Assembly: GCA_018398765.1 (NCBI GenBank)
Contig: JAHBMJ010001107.1
Span: 7,501-71,500, forward strand
Direction: 5' to 3'
Origin: Chromera velia
Lineage: Eukaryota > Sar > Chromeraceae
Length of the DNA: 64,000 bases
Shown: positions 45,346 to 58,649 of the stretch, piece after piece
How positions within the stretch are numbered: the first letter of the stretch is position 1
Layout of the letters: each line of letters begins with the position of its first letter
The notes under the pieces: model-generated
The model's database searches: none
What the model saw: the letters and a program-made list of their open reading frames with translations, nothing else
Told to the model about the DNA's origin: nothing
Position numbers and translations under genes: made by a program

Positions 45346-48300
45346 AGTGTTTGTAAGCGGTGCGTGTTCTCTTCAGAAAGAGACGGCGTGGTTGAGTTGT
45401 TCATTTGGTCACTCTTTTGTTTTCTTTTCTGGACATCAATCAATCAATCAAAATACTTCACTCGGAAAGGAATGGAAGAGATCGTTCAGTCGGCACCCAG
45501 AAAGGACCAGAACAAAATGGGATGATAGAGCGATGCACTTCCGTGTAGAGAATTGGCTTCAAGTACAATGGCAAAAGCTTCACCTCAGAGTCCGTTTCCG
45601 TTTTTTCCTTCTCTTCATGAACCTGTAAGCGTGCATGCAGGTGAGTGGCCTTGAGAACGCGTGTTTCTTCGGGAGTTTTCGGGTTTTTGGCTCTTTCGAG
45701 TCCAATGCTCAGTTCTTCCTTCTCATCTGGTTCCTCTTGTCCGTTCACGTCACTTCATGGTTCCTGTTGAGGAAGAAGCTGGTCAATTTCTTTCGAGTCA
45801 GCTGCCGACCAGAAACTGCGACTCACGTGCACGTGACGGTGAGAGAAAAAAGACGTCGTCCGCAGAGAAAAGTTTCTTCAAGCAGCGGGAGAGACCGGTC
45901 AGAGAAGGAAAGGGGTCAGCAGGCGCGACTCAAACGAGAGGCACGGGCACAGACTCAGGCCGACTTAGGATGTGAAGATTGTTGGAGCCAAAACTCGATG
46001 AAAGACGAAGAAAAGAATGATATCATGGAGGAAGAAGAGGGAGGGGGTGATGGACTGGATCACACCTCGTTCTCGAGTGCCCTACTCAGATGGACAGCCA
46101 AACTCTTCCCTCAACGCAGCACAGCAAAAGGTCGGCTCCAGGCCTTTGCGGATCGCCTCGCCGAGTTGGACGGCGTCCGTGAAGAGACGGTGTGCATGTC
46201 GGTGACCTCTGTCCCTTCATTATCAACAATATCCTCTCGCGACCGCCTCCCTGCCGACTCGGAGTCTGCTCCTGGTACTGGAAACGATGGGGGGGGGCAT
46301 AGGGGGGGCGTGGGACTGTTGAAGACGGAGCCTGGGGAGAGGGGGAAGGGGGATGCTGACTGTGAGTCATTTTGGCAGTCTGAGTCCGAAATTCGTTTTT
46401 TTCTCTTCGAAGGGAAACGTTTCGTTTTGACAAGCACGACCCCCTCCAGAGAGGAGATGACTTTCCTGAGTGCCCAGATCCAGACTCCAACCTCATGCTC
46501 TGGTCAGCTTCCCTCCCTCAACCCTGCAGACTCCCTCACTCGTGTGCTTGAAGTAACAGTAGTGTTTCGAATCAATTAAGGCATTGGTTGTCGTCTTTTT
46601 TGTCGATTTCCTCCCTCCATTCCCCCTTCTGTCTCTCTCTGACTTTGCTTCTCCTTGCTTTGCCCTGTTTCATTGTTTGATCGATTCGAAGAGGCCCTTT
46701 CCTTCGTTGATTCCACCGCAAGAGGTGCACACGTATCGTGTCCTCTCCTCCTAGCTGACCGTCTCTCTTGCGCCACATCATGGCCACTCACTTGCACACA
46801 GTCCTTCATCGTCTGTGGGAATCGGACCGGAGCTCCTCTCTACTTTTGGGTCGCAGAGCAGGCCTGCAACTGTGAACTGAAAATATGAGAGATGCATGCA
46901 TTGATTTCGTGACTGATCGATAGGCCTAAATATGCAGTAGAATTAAAGTGGTTTTCTCTGTTTCATATCTCATGAAATATTCTCTTTCTGTTTGTGTATC
47001 GCTGTAGGATCTAGCTCGGTCTCTTCTGTGCTTCTCCCGGTGCCCCCTCTGTTCTCTATTACTCGCGTACGTGATTCCGTGACGTTCTCTGCACTCCCAT
47101 TGGCGTGCAGGTCTGGTTTCTTCTTCTGCCAAAGGACGAAGCGAGTCTGAGGCCGTACGCCTTCTGGCGGTTCTGGGTCCTAACGATATTCCCTTCAAGG
47201 TTGACTCTTTTCTGGAATTGGCGTCCGCGGAGCTCTCACAGTTCTTCTACATCTATCAGGTGATCGTCTACAGTCTTTGGATCTGGTCGTCCTACCTCTT
47301 CGTGGGCATTCTCCTCCTCCTGGTTGCCTGCAGCGCTGCAGTGGCCAAAATGCTCGTCAGGAGGTGGGTGCGTGAATTGATGTATCAGCAGAGAGAGCGA
47401 CTACTCGTTTGCCCTCTTCGCCTAGTATCTTTCTCTCGTCTACCCCACAAGCCGCCCCCCCTTCCCCCCCCCCGTGTGTGTGTGTGTGTGTGTGTGTGTA
47501 TGCATGTGTGTGGCCTTTCTATGAATTATATGCATGCTTCAGCGATGCAATCGCATTTGATTCAAAGGCTTTCTATATCTCGGCATACATATAAATATTT
47601 GAGCAGGTCGGGTCAGGTCGCCCTCGCAGAGATCACTTCATTTGAGGCAACCGTCAAGGTGAAGAGAGACGGGAAGTGGGTCGAGAGAACCTCCAAACAA
47701 ATTGTCCCAGGAGACGTTGTCGCAGTCTTGGTCAGTCGATCAGCGACAGACATTCATCTGAAAGTGGCCCACACAGCGAACTCACAGCCAGACATGGGCC
47801 CCCAGAAGGCGATCATGTCTCCACGACAGTATCCATATACCTACTCACAGTTTCTCTCTGTTTGTGAGCATTGCTGCTTACTACACGAGCACGCGTTCCA
47901 GCTTGCCGGGTGATATCTGAGCCGCCTGGTCTCTCTTACGGCTAGCTGTGCCTTCTTACCTGTTATTCTTTGCCTCTCGGGGTTCTTTCTTTGTGTGTGT
48001 CTTGCTTCAATTTTCCCCTTGCATGCAGCATGCTCCTCCGCTGCCTCTCCACTTTTGTGTCCATTCCTGCCTGTCTGCCTGCCTGCTTACAGGGATCTCA
48101 CTGGGCCGTCCCCTGTGACCTCGCGATTCTCTCGGGGACTGCCGTCGTGGACGAATCCGCACTCACCGGAGAGTCGCGCCCCGTGCAGAAGACAAAACTC
48201 CCAGTGGAAAAAGAAAAAAGTCCAGAGAAGGAGGAGATGGGGGGACGGGAGGGACCTGCCGGGGGGGATGCGAGAAGGGAGGAGAGACGGGACAGTGGAT

Positions 48301-51164
48301 CACCTTGCAGAGCCCCTGCAAGTGACTCCTTCGATTTGTCCAGCAAGAAGTCCACCAGACACGTCCTCTTTGCCGGTACGACGGTAATGCAAGTCTCAGG
48401 GGGGGGGGAAGGGACTGAGGGGGAGATTACTGCAGTGGCTGTGGCAACAGGAATGCAGAGCACGAAGGGGCGGCTTGTTGCCACAATGTTGTTTCCAGAA
48501 AAACTTCATTTCAAGTACGAAATGGAGCTTCCAATTGTCTTTTCTCTGTTGCTCATCTACGCACTTATCAATTTTGGTATGGCCATTTATGCCCAATACA
48601 GCAGCGGGCAGCCAGCCTTCTGGGCCACCCGTTTCATCAAGGGCTGGTTCACAATTTCCCAAATCCTCTCTCCGATGTTGCCCGTTGCTCTGGTGGTGGG
48701 GCAAATTCGCAGCAGCGCTCGGCTCCGACAAGCAGGCATCATTTGCGTGAATCCAGGACGAATTGCAATCACCGGAAAGGTTCGCGTGTTCTGTTTTGAC
48801 AAAACGGGCACTCTCACGAAAGACTGCCTCGACTTTGTTGGAGTCGTCCTCGGCTCTCCGCAACAGTCGTCGTCTCTGCAGCCAGCAGCCCGAAGTCCCG
48901 ACAAGTTGCAACAATCTGTGCACGTCGACCGAGAGAGAGAGAGGGAGATTCTGCACCCATCTCTCGAGGGATCGATCCAGGCGATGGGCCCGCAAATGTT
49001 TCGCGGCCTCGCTTGTTGTCACTCACTCGCAACGCTCAGCGACCCAAGTGGGAAGGTATCGCTTGTAGGCAATGAGGTAGAAAGAGAGATGTTTGCAGCG
49101 ACAGGGTGTGAGCTCCTGCCAGAAGGGGGTGGGGGTGTAGCAGAGGTAAAGCGGTCCGATCATCAGGTGGCACTGCATGGGGGGGCGGGGGGGGAGAAGA
49201 TGTCCCTCCTTCGTAGGTGGGAGTTCGATCATACACGCATGACGATGTCCGTTGCCGTTTTCGTTCCCCTGCCTGGGCAAGCCGCGGACCTTGAGGGTCA
49301 TCATGGCGGTGTTGTGCCTTCTTTGCAGAGAGGCGAGGAAATCGGAAGTGTAGAGGTCTTCTGCAAAGGCTCCTTCGAGGCCGTCACGTCGGCCTGTGTC
49401 CCCGAAAGTGTCCCAAAAGAAGCCGAAGAGTCCTTCCGCTATTTTGCCCTCAGAGGGTGTTACGTTCTTGCGATGGCTTCACGCTCCGTTTGCACGGATG
49501 TGAAGCGTAAGGAGGGCCTGTCAGCTGTCAAGGGAATGAGCAGGGAGGGTGTGGAGAAGGGGTTGTGGTGGAGGGGGCTCCTTTTGTTTCGGAATGAGTT
49601 GAAGTCAGACACTGCAAAGGCGATCCGTGAGGTTCGTGCTGCGGGTATTCGGCCAGTAATGGTCACAGGCGACACGGCATTCTGTGGTGCCTTCGTCGCC
49701 TCGGCCTCGTCCCTCTGGGGTCCCCTTTCTCCCTCTCTATCTGTGCCTGTCAATGATGGTACTCTCACTGTCAAGGGGGGAGAGGAAAGGGAAGGCGGTG
49801 AGGGAGGACAGGGAGAAGGGACAGGGGAGAGAAATTGGGAGCAACTCCTCGCAGACGTAGAGGAAAATAAGGAAGGGGGGGGGGAGTGTGTGGTGTGGCG
49901 CAGTCTGCGGTCGGCCTCGATCGCGCCCTGGTCGACCGAAGAGGTGGAGGAGTCAATGAGATCACGCGCTGCTTCAGCCGCATCAGCAATGAAGGGGGTA
50001 CGGGGGGGGAGGCGAGTCGATGCGTTGATAGAGATCCAAGATCTTGAACTTGCTGTGACCGGAAGAGCCTTTGACGTATTGAAAATTGAAGGGCGCCTGG
50101 GGGTGAGGAGTCCGTTGTTGTTTGGTCTGCGTCTGTTTGCGAGAATGTCTCCGTCTCAGAAAATTGAGGTTGTGGAAATGTACAGGCGCGAGGGTCTGAT
50201 GGTAGGCATGTGTGGAGACGGGGGAAATGATTGCGGGGCACTACGGAAGGCGCATTGCGGTGTTGCGCTTTCCGAGGCTGAGGCCTCGGCGGTCGCGCCT
50301 TTCACCGCGCGTCACAAAAGAGTGGGGGACGTAGTGACGCTCCTGAAAGAAGGACGCTGCGCCTTGCAGACCTCGCTGGCCTGTTACAAACTCATTGTGC
50401 TCTATGGTTTGCTTTTTTCAGTTTTGAAGATCTGGGGGTTTTCCTCTGGCGCCGTGATGTGTCAGATGTCCTATGTGATGATAGACGTGGTCGCAGTCCT
50501 CGGGCTGTCGTACACAATGTCCCTGGTGGGACCGAAAACAGAGTTAGCAAAGGACAACCGTCCGACTTCCTCTCTCCTTGGAGGTATGACCACCAGTTCT
50601 CTGGTGGGTATGTGGGTGATTGACATCTGTTTCCTTGCAGGGGCTTTTGCCGCGATCCAACAGTCGGCCAATTACCAACGGTTCCCTGCCGAATACAGCG
50701 ACGGTTGGGCTTGGTGGACCCTCTCCGACAGCTGGGAAGCGTCAACTCTTTTCACAGTCATCTTCGCGCAGTTCGTTTCCGGGGCGATGGTCTTCTCTCT
50801 GGGGGATGAATTCAGACAAGCTGTTTGGCGGAGTTGGCCGGTTTTCAGTTTATCCCTCGCACTGTTTGGCTTCACACTCTTCCTGATTCTTTCGCCATCT
50901 AACCCACTCACCCGCCTGTTCCACACAGCATCCGAAAACTTCAATGCTCCTGGAACCGACTCCCCGGCATGGAAAGCATATCAAGAGGCAGGCCACCCCG
51001 CGGCTGACACCAGCATGCCAATGGAAATGCGGGGGGTTCTCGCAGCTTTAGTGATTGCAAATGCTCTCGCGCTTATGCTGTGGCAAAAAATTGGGGTGGA
51101 AGGAGCCTTCGGGACTGCCATTAAAACCCGTTTCCCAACAAAGCGACTGCTTATCGGCAGTTAA
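44647..51164 (+). CDS. P5B-type (ATP13A-like) P-type ATPase
   Basis: Six exons: 44647-45132, 45220-45303, 45641 to about 46541, 47111-47363, 47607-47730 and 48093-51164; about 1,640 residues. Junction phases agree if exon 3 ends at 46541 (46502 would also fit). Landmarks: N-terminal hydrophobic hairpin in exon 1; P5-like SEIRFFLFEGKRFVL near 46.4 kb; LGPNDIPFKVDSFLELASAE leading into M1-M2; VPGDVVAV; DESALTGES (about residue 641, actuator); DKTGTLTKD (about 852, phosphorylated Asp); KGSFEAV in the nucleotide domain; MVTGDT; GDGGNDCGAL (about 1324); EAEASAVAPFTA, a P5B-like hinge. Six C-terminal helices follow. ATP13A2/3 relatives move polyamines out of late endosomes or lysosomes; that role is only inferred. 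Acidic and Gly-rich inserts explain the extra length over the usual 1,180 residues. The M4 motif is SPMLP where P5B pumps have PPALP. Start at 44647 is tentative; an upstream exon is possible. Confidence 0.85.
45304..45345. repeat. GT/GA microsatellite at the start of intron 2
   Basis: The donor of the second ATPase exon (AAT|GTGTGT) merges into a GT run and then a GA run. Confidence 0.85.
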
Positions 51165-52529
51165 GCAAACAGAACACCTAGCTGACAATTGAAAGACCAG
51201 TAGGAAACAAACATGGTTTTGAGATCAGAATTTTATACATGCTGACAAGTAGTATGAACAAAGTAGCTACAAGAAATTATAACCTAGGAAATCATCTGAA
51301 CATTTGAAGAAAAAACAAATTAATTACTTCATCTGTGGTTTTATGAAGCAGACTGCAGACGGCCCGTGTCTGGTACTTTCTAGTAGCTTAATTTATGTTT
51401 GTTTATAAATGTCTGTCTAGCAGTCCTTTCTGTTCTCTTTGAATGAATTTTGATCAATCAAGGGTTTTGTACCCGCATTTTTACCTAGATAAGATCGTTT
51501 TTTTAATGGAAAAATCAATCCAATTAAAGTCGGTTACTAATGTAAGCATGAATGAAGAGAGTTTAAGATTTCAGCGGATTGGAGGCGAGCTTAGCATGAG
51601 TATCTATGAATTTATTTATGCGTACTTATTGATTCAATTAGAGAAATCTATAGATATATTGTTTCATCTAGTTTGATTGGGAAACTGCAGCTTCAAACTG
51701 CCTAGGAAACTGTTCGATTGTACGTATTATGACCGCCGTAAAGAGTCTTAAACTATAAATTGATGCATATATCAATATGATTTGAGTTCATACTAATGTA
51801 TGCTCTAGCTGTCACTGGTCTTCTTAACTATAGTCTAGACTTAAAAACCTGTTCACTATTAAGCTATTATTAGTATTATAGGCCTCTATGTAGCGTGCAA
51901 TGTGAGTGCTTAATGCCCGACCCATATATCCAAACATTTTTTCTCCCTATCTCACTCCTTTTTAATATGCAGCTCCTTATATTTTTAGGAAGCCAAATCG
52001 TTGGGATTGATAAAACATATAAAGTGTGTACACCCCTTTACTCCATTTATCCCTGTACCACATTACGGTCCACGGTCTACATATAGTTTAAAATTTTTTG
52101 GTGCACGATGCATGCCTATGCACTCTCGTGTATGTATCATAAATGTATTATGCATGCATGTGTGCTTGCTAATACTTACAATTTTATGCAATTTGTATGA
52201 TTAAAACACAATTAATCTGTCAGTCAGTCAGTATAAACTGGTCTTTTACCAAATCAGTGGTTGAGTTAAAAAGGTCAGTGCTTTGGAATGTTTTGCGAAC
52301 AAACCATAAACAAACCTCGAAGGTGAATGCCCTGACTTTAATGCTTGTTAATGCCATAATATAATTTTCTGATGATTGAACATTTTATCATGCATGCTTA
52401 ATTTTATTTTTTTAAAGTTTATTTATGATGATCGAGGTTTTTGTTATGCATGCCGTTTCTCCATATATGAGGGACGGAGTTAGCCTAGTTTGTTTGAAGG
52501 TTCTGCTTTTTCCTGTTAGTCTTATTTAC
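51165..52529. other. AT-rich intergenic region
   Basis: Downstream of the ATPase. No gene, RNA or repeat that I can support apart from a short CAGT run near 52220. Confidence 0.6.
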
Positions 52530-52868
52530 ACTACGTGTGTTCTCTAATCATGCCTACGGTCTATCCATCGGCTTGCAAGGATCGACGTAATACTGCGACT
52601 AATTAGCATGCTGATTTCGAGCTATTAATGTTTAGCTCGGCGTGTATGCGAAGCGTCAGTCTCCGATGGTTTTTCGCATGCATGCGTTTTTTGTATGTCA
52701 TGTAATTAGCATGTATTTGATAAATTCCAATTGAATCAGACAGCAGTCTGTTGGATTGTACTGGATTATGGTAGATTGACTGTGTGCTCCTACCGACACA
52801 TTTGTACATAGACAACATAGGATCTCAGCTGTTGGAAAAGACTTTCAATTTCCTAGAATCTCCATTAT
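52530..52868 (+). repeat. Left 339 bp terminal direct repeat (pseudo-LTR) of the Penelope-like element
   Basis: Begins ACTACGTGTG and ends CTCCATTAT; about 95% identical to the right copy. It lacks LTR-type TG/CA ends and a primer-binding site. No target duplication was found. Confidence 0.85.
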
Positions 52869-55800
52869 AGATTCTTTTTCCGGGTCGGCTCCTTACCTTG
52901 AACCTTGGAATTCTATAGACCGTCACGTGCATGCAGTGAAGTCCAGTCACTCTGCTGTCTCTGTAGACTGATTCTTAGGCACTTGAGGGACTTAGAGATG
53001 TACAAGTCAGTGAAAGAACGGCTCGGTCAGGTGGAAGTGGAAGAGGCGCCTCTAGATACGGGGAGAATGGTTGAGCCAAGGAAGAGGATCCCAGATAGAA
53101 TGGTTGTGAAACCATATCTGCCGGGTCATGAGCTGAAGGCGGACGAAGTCATCGTCCATACGTTCGACACAGAGAAGACGGGAATGACAGAATAGGTCCT
53201 GGTGAAGATGAGGGTGGCAGACGCTGCGAATTTGAAAGCCATGAACAAGGATGCCCTCGAGTCCTCTATGAAGGTGAAGGTAATGAATAAACAGACATAT
53301 AATAGACTGATCGTGCCGTCGAGGAAAATGAAGAAGGGGGGAGAGATAAACGAAAAGGCACATATCGGAATGATGGAGGTGAAGGAAGCGTGTGATGAGA
53401 TGGTGGAGGGGGTGTTGATGCCAATGCTTCAGATGCCGCTCGACGGGGTGTTCTCAAAATCCAGAAGGGAGTATATGATGATGCAGAAGGGAATGAAATA
53501 CAGAGAATACAACCGAAGGCTGACGAACAAAGTGAGAAGTGAGAGGGCTGCATACATTGACGCACACCTGGCCACTGAACATATAGCTGCCAGAGCGGGG
53601 GCACAGGTAGATGTGGCGAGTGAGATGTTGTGCTCAGTGGTAGAGATGGTGAAAGAGCATGGAGTCATGGAAATTCATGGGCGGGTTGTTCGTCTTCAGG
53701 AAGAGATGAAGAAAACCCGGAGAGGGGGGGGGAGTGGGCCAATGGGTGGGAAACACTCTATGTACCCGACCTGTGACATCTAATCAGGGGGGATCACAGT
53801 TGAGGATGTAGATGTAGATGGCCCTGAGGTGACAGAGAAGGGGATTCCGAATACAGGGGTGGATGTACGCCAGACTGGGGGGGGTGGAATGGTGAACAGA
53901 GGGATGAATGATGGGAAGAAGGGGGATGGGGGAATTAGTCTGATAGTGCCTAACGGAAGGCCGAGAGTGAACAGTAATACAGGGGTGAACGGGGTGGGGG
54001 GAGGAGGGATGCAGGATAGCTTTGGGAGGCAGACAAGGACAGGGTCACCTAAGCGAGTGAGGCAGGTAACGCATTCCTCGGAGGGGAAGCAGGGGAACAC
54101 AGACTCAGGGTTCGTGACCCCAAGATCCATGGGGGAGAGAGAGGGGGAGGGTCAGCAGATGTGAAAGAGAGCTGTGACGCCCTTCAGACCGTCGTCTGCC
54201 GGGAGGGACAGGCCCACAATGAATGAAATGCAAATCTCCCCCCCAAATATGCCGATGGTAGGTGGGAGGATCACATACGAGACACTGGTCGACCTTCCGG
54301 TGTATCAACAACCGAAGAATGGAGGTTTGGGGGGGAAACTCTGGCAAGAATGTATGGATGATGCCAGACTGATGGTGTCTGTCATGTGCAGTGAAACACG
54401 GCGGGGCCAGGTGAGGAGGGAGATGATCTCAGCGCTGAAAGACAGTGCAGTGGACAGGGATCTGGAGGGCTGTGACCTTCTAGAACTCGTTTATGCTTTC
54501 ATCATACAAAAGAAGAGGGTTGAGGCTCTCTGTCTGCAGCAGGAGAAGGAAAAAGAGGGGGGGAAGGGAATGGGAGGTCGCCAGGTAGGACCTGAGTAAC
54601 TAGGGACTCAAGAGCATGTCGGAAGGAGCAATGGTCAGTTGAATGTTCAAATTAATTTTGATTCTTCTTTTTTATTGTTTTTGTCTGATGAATTGCATGA
54701 GAAAGTGAGGGAACTGGTTGGAATGATTGGGAAGGATACAGGGAATGGAAGGGGTTTTGGCAGGGAAAGTGTGAGAGAGAAAGTGGAGTCTGACCTTGAT
54801 CGTCTTTCCCTTAGATTGGCTGGGGTGCGGTTGTTTGTTGCATCCCTCCATGTGCACGCAGTTCAAGCCTGTCCTGTTTGCGCATTGGAGATTCATAGAT
54901 GCGATTGCCCGTTGACGACGGTTCTTGTCATTTAGACAACACAGCCACCTTCATACACTCTCCATGTTATGCCTGCGTCCCCTGAGGATGTGATAAATCC
55001 TTCTTGCAAGCTTCGGACTGTCTTTAAGAGAGGGTTTGGTCAGAAATGTTTGAGGAGACTTGTATATTCCCATTCACTGGCTGCTTCTACATGGTTGGGT
55101 CTGTCTGATACGAAATATTCTTCCTTTCTGAGAGAGGTCAAGGATGCTTGTGCTGGGGTGGGAGAGGATGCATCATGGTGGGACAAGGGAGTAATATATT
55201 TGATTTGGTCACGATGGAAGAGAGGCTTTTATAATATTGGAAGTACCGTTGGTAGGGCGCTCGATCGGTTCTTTCAGCACCTCACGAGTGCATTAAAACC
55301 GCGTCGCATTGGGAAGAAATGTAATAAGACGGGTCGTGGGTATATATATCGCTTCTATTCTGTTTTGTCTGCTGATGCTTCCAGACACGGCCTCTTTGTT
55401 ATCCTTCCTATTACAAAAATTGAGGGTGGTCAGATGAATTTGCGCATGATAGAATACTTATGTATTCATGCATACAAACCTATATGGAATACAGTTGGTG
55501 TGTTGAAGAGATTCAAGAATGACCCGGTGCGTAATTTGAGGGACCCTAATAAAAGGGATGTTCGCTCAATTGCGTGCAGGTGTAGTGACAGGGTCTCAAG
55601 TCTGAGGAGGAGACTTGAATCTTCTGTTCACATGTCGAAGTTGGCGGGAAGAGTTGATAAAGGGGGCATTTTCCAATCTCGCTCCCTTTTCCTCTACAGG
55701 GTCACTGGCGAAGAGGGTGTGGGGGTAAAGAGAGGGGAAGGGGACGTGATTTCTCTTTTTTGTGCACGACTGCTGACTACATTGTTCAAGAAGGTCCTTC

Positions 55801-58310
55801 CCGATTCGTTTCTTCGTTCATTTGATGCGACGAAGAATGATTTGAGTGCATGTATACGCATGGTACCCAGGGGCGGGATTCTTGGGGGAGGGAGGGCAAC
55901 TTTTGACTTGAATGTGAGACGAATATGTGAGTTGAATGGCTGGTCAGCAGCGACTTTGCTCAGAGGGGAGCTGATTACGATTCGGGTGCCCCTCGCTGAC
56001 TTGTCTTTTTTCTGATCTTTTTATTTTGCCATGTTTGAGGAGATAAGGAAAACTGTGTCTCCATTGTTAAACGTGAGGCTTCGCTTTCTCCCTACAAAGC
56101 TAACTGATCTCTAACAGACTTTGTGGGGAAGGAGGAGGGGGTGAAGGTTCTTTTTGTGGATTGTCGTGTCATTGTAGAGAGATTGCAGAATTATTTGATC
56201 TTTCTTTGCTTGATGGTCATGTGTGTTGTCTACTGTCTGCGTCTTCCTCTCTTAGATCTTTCTTCTCTCTTCCCCCTCACTTTTCTTCCAAGGCCAAATT
56301 ATGGCCTAACACTGGTGCATGGAATGTTGTCTCAAAGGGTATTGAGTCTTTCCTCCGTTCTGTTCTCACTTCTGATGGTGGCACTCGGGAGGGGGTTGGT
56401 CTAGGAAGGACAATGGGAAGGGGGAGGGGGAGGGAGAATACAAGAGGCAGGTCGGTGAAAGGGGTCTTGTCTCCTGCAATGATTGCCGACCTTCGGGAGC
56501 GGTGGGTTTCAACGCTTTCGTATGCTCAGGCAAATGAGAAAAGGGCCGGCCGTCCCAACAAAGTCTATGGCAATCAGAAAGTTATTGACTGCTCTAGCGG
56601 TTGTGCCAGTTGACAAGGCTAGAGGAGATCTGGCTTTTTTGTGTAAAGAGAAATATATTGAGGCAGTGGCGAGAGCTTTTCTTTTTGATTCTTCTTATGG
56701 AAAAATTGGGGAGGGTGAGTTTTCTGCTTCTCTGGACCTTCTGGAGAATGGTTTTCTGAATGAAAAGGATGCATAGGTATCTTTTTTGAATCAGTTCAAG
56801 AAATTCGACAGGAAGAAACACCACTTTGGGATTGGGATCCTTTGGGTGAAACGTAAGTCTTGGGGAGTTGAGGGGGAGCTCCCTGAGTCTTGGTCCTCTT
56901 TGAAGTACAGGCCATTGGTATCTTACAAGAGACACGCCAGACGTGAGATTTTCTCTTTCTTTTGCAAGGCTTTGAATGGCTGTCTTTCTTACTTTTCGCC
57001 GCATTGTGACTTTGACTCTGTCTTTGCTTTTCAGGATAAGGTTGGAATCTTTAATTTAGGGTTTGGGAGACTTGCAGATCATGGCTCTTGTGTTTCTTCT
57101 AATTTGTATTGGCCTCAGGGTGGACTTGGTCTGCTGATGGACGACATCAAAGCATTTTTTCCCTCTCTACCCAGAGCTGATTTCCTTTCTTGTTTGAATG
57201 ACTTTATTCATTTCATTTATTCTTCCTCTAGATATCGCTTTGTTGTGTTACCGACCCATAAGTCTTTTTGTATTAAGGAGGCGGGTCCGGAAGAGGGTGA
57301 GAAGTGGTATCTCCGGAGACGTTACTTAAAACCTATTGCTTTTTTATCCTCTCACTGCAATTATGCGAATGCACTTTCTTGCCCTCTTGATATGCTGGCT
57401 CGTATAATTAATCTTGATTTTGTTTCGAATGTAATTCGGGTTCGAGGGAAGATGGTCAGACAGCATGAAGGTTTTCTTCAAGGGAGTCCATATTCTCCTG
57501 GTGGGGCCCGATTTTTTGCCGCATGGAAAGAGTACTCTGTTGCATTGATGAGATCGAAACCTTTATGGGGGGGGGGGAAATGGATGGCAGGGAGATACAT
57601 GGACGATAGAACGATTGTTTTTAGGTCTGACTGTGGTATGAGTGACGTGCCAGATAACCCCATGATGAAAAAGTTACTTGAGGAAGACTTCTACAGTCTT
57701 GCATGCGTTTTAAAGCGTCAAAAGGGATCTACGGTGCTTGGTCTACGTCTTTTCTCTTTGCTGGAATCTCCTTTGATTTTGTTTTTTGCTGCTGTTAATC
57801 CTAACCGTGATGTTCTTTTTAATTTCTTTCGTGATTTGGTTGCTTTTTCTCTATTGCCCATTTCTCGAGGATGGTCGTCTTTTCCTAACCTACCTTCACT
57901 TTGTAGAATGCATCTGATGCATGCTTTCTCCTGTATTCCTTCTGTTTCGGCCAAGAATGGCCTAATATCCTCTCATTTTATCTGAACACTTCTTTCTTGT
58001 AATGTACCTGCGGTTATCCTGGTTGACGAACTTACTTTTCTGTTTTTGGAGTTGTATATTTTGAGATGGACTGTTTCGTTTTTGCTTGATTTGTTCATGT
58101 CTGCAGTCCGTCAGACTGGTGATGATGGTCTTCGTTCTCTTTGGAAGGCGCGTTTGTCCTTTCTTTGTTTTGTTCTAAAATAATCTACATATGACTGATT
58201 TTCAACGTTACGGCCTTTTGTTGTCATTTGCTTCCGCAAGTGCACCTGAGAACCGTCAGCGATAGACAAAAGACAGCGGTATGGATATGGAGGGGCGTTG
58301 TGCACAGGAT

Positions 58311-58649
58311 ACTACGTGTGTTCTCTAATCATGCCTACGGTCTATCCATCGGCTTGCAAGGATCGACGTAATACTGTGACTAATTGGCATGCTGATTTCG
58401 AGCTATTAATGTTTAGCTCGGTATGTATGCGAAGCGTCAGTCTCCGATGGTTTTTCGCATGCATGCGTTTTTTATATGTCGTGTAATTAGCATGTATTCG
58501 ATAAATTCCAATTGAATCAGACAGCAGCCTGTTGGATTGTACTGGATTATGGTAGATTGACCGTATGCTCCTACCGACATATTTGTGCACAGACAACATA
58601 GGATCTTAACTGTTGGAAAAGACTTTCAATTTCCTCGAATCTCCATTAT
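58311..58649 (+). repeat. Right 339 bp terminal direct repeat of the Penelope-like element
   Basis: Exactly the same length as the left copy; differences are nearly all transitions. Confidence 0.85.

Larger units (their letters stand above)
52530..58649 (+). mobile_element. Penelope-like retroelement with upstream GIY-YIG domain (degraded)
   Basis: 6.1 kb between two 339 bp direct repeats. Region 52.9-54.6 kb encodes a Lys/Glu-rich first protein region of unknown role, and 54.64-54.93 kb ends with a Cys-rich CPVC/CDCP motif. Region 54.97-56.0 kb encodes a GIY-YIG endonuclease domain: GVIYLIW, then YNIGSTVGRALDRFFQHL, then MIEYLCIHAYKPIWN. A PLE-type VPVDKARGDL (DKG-like) motif precedes a reverse transcriptase at 56.8-57.98 kb. 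RT motifs are YRPLVS, MDDIKAFF, GFLQGSPYSP and YMDD. The endonuclease-before-RT order matches the permuted Penelope-like elements (Naiad and Chlamys types) rather than classic Penelope, where GIY-YIG is C-terminal. It carries several breaks and is a fossil. Confidence 0.8.

Noticed and set aside
52530-52868. Hammerhead ribozyme in the Penelope-like end repeat
   Set aside because: A CTGATTTCGAG word was seen, but not the CTGATGA and GAAA core needed.
52530-58649. Reading the 52.5-58.6 kb element as a conventional LTR retrotransposon
   Set aside because: No TG/CA ends, primer site, integrase or RNase H; GIY-YIG and PLE-type RT motifs fit a Penelope-like element.
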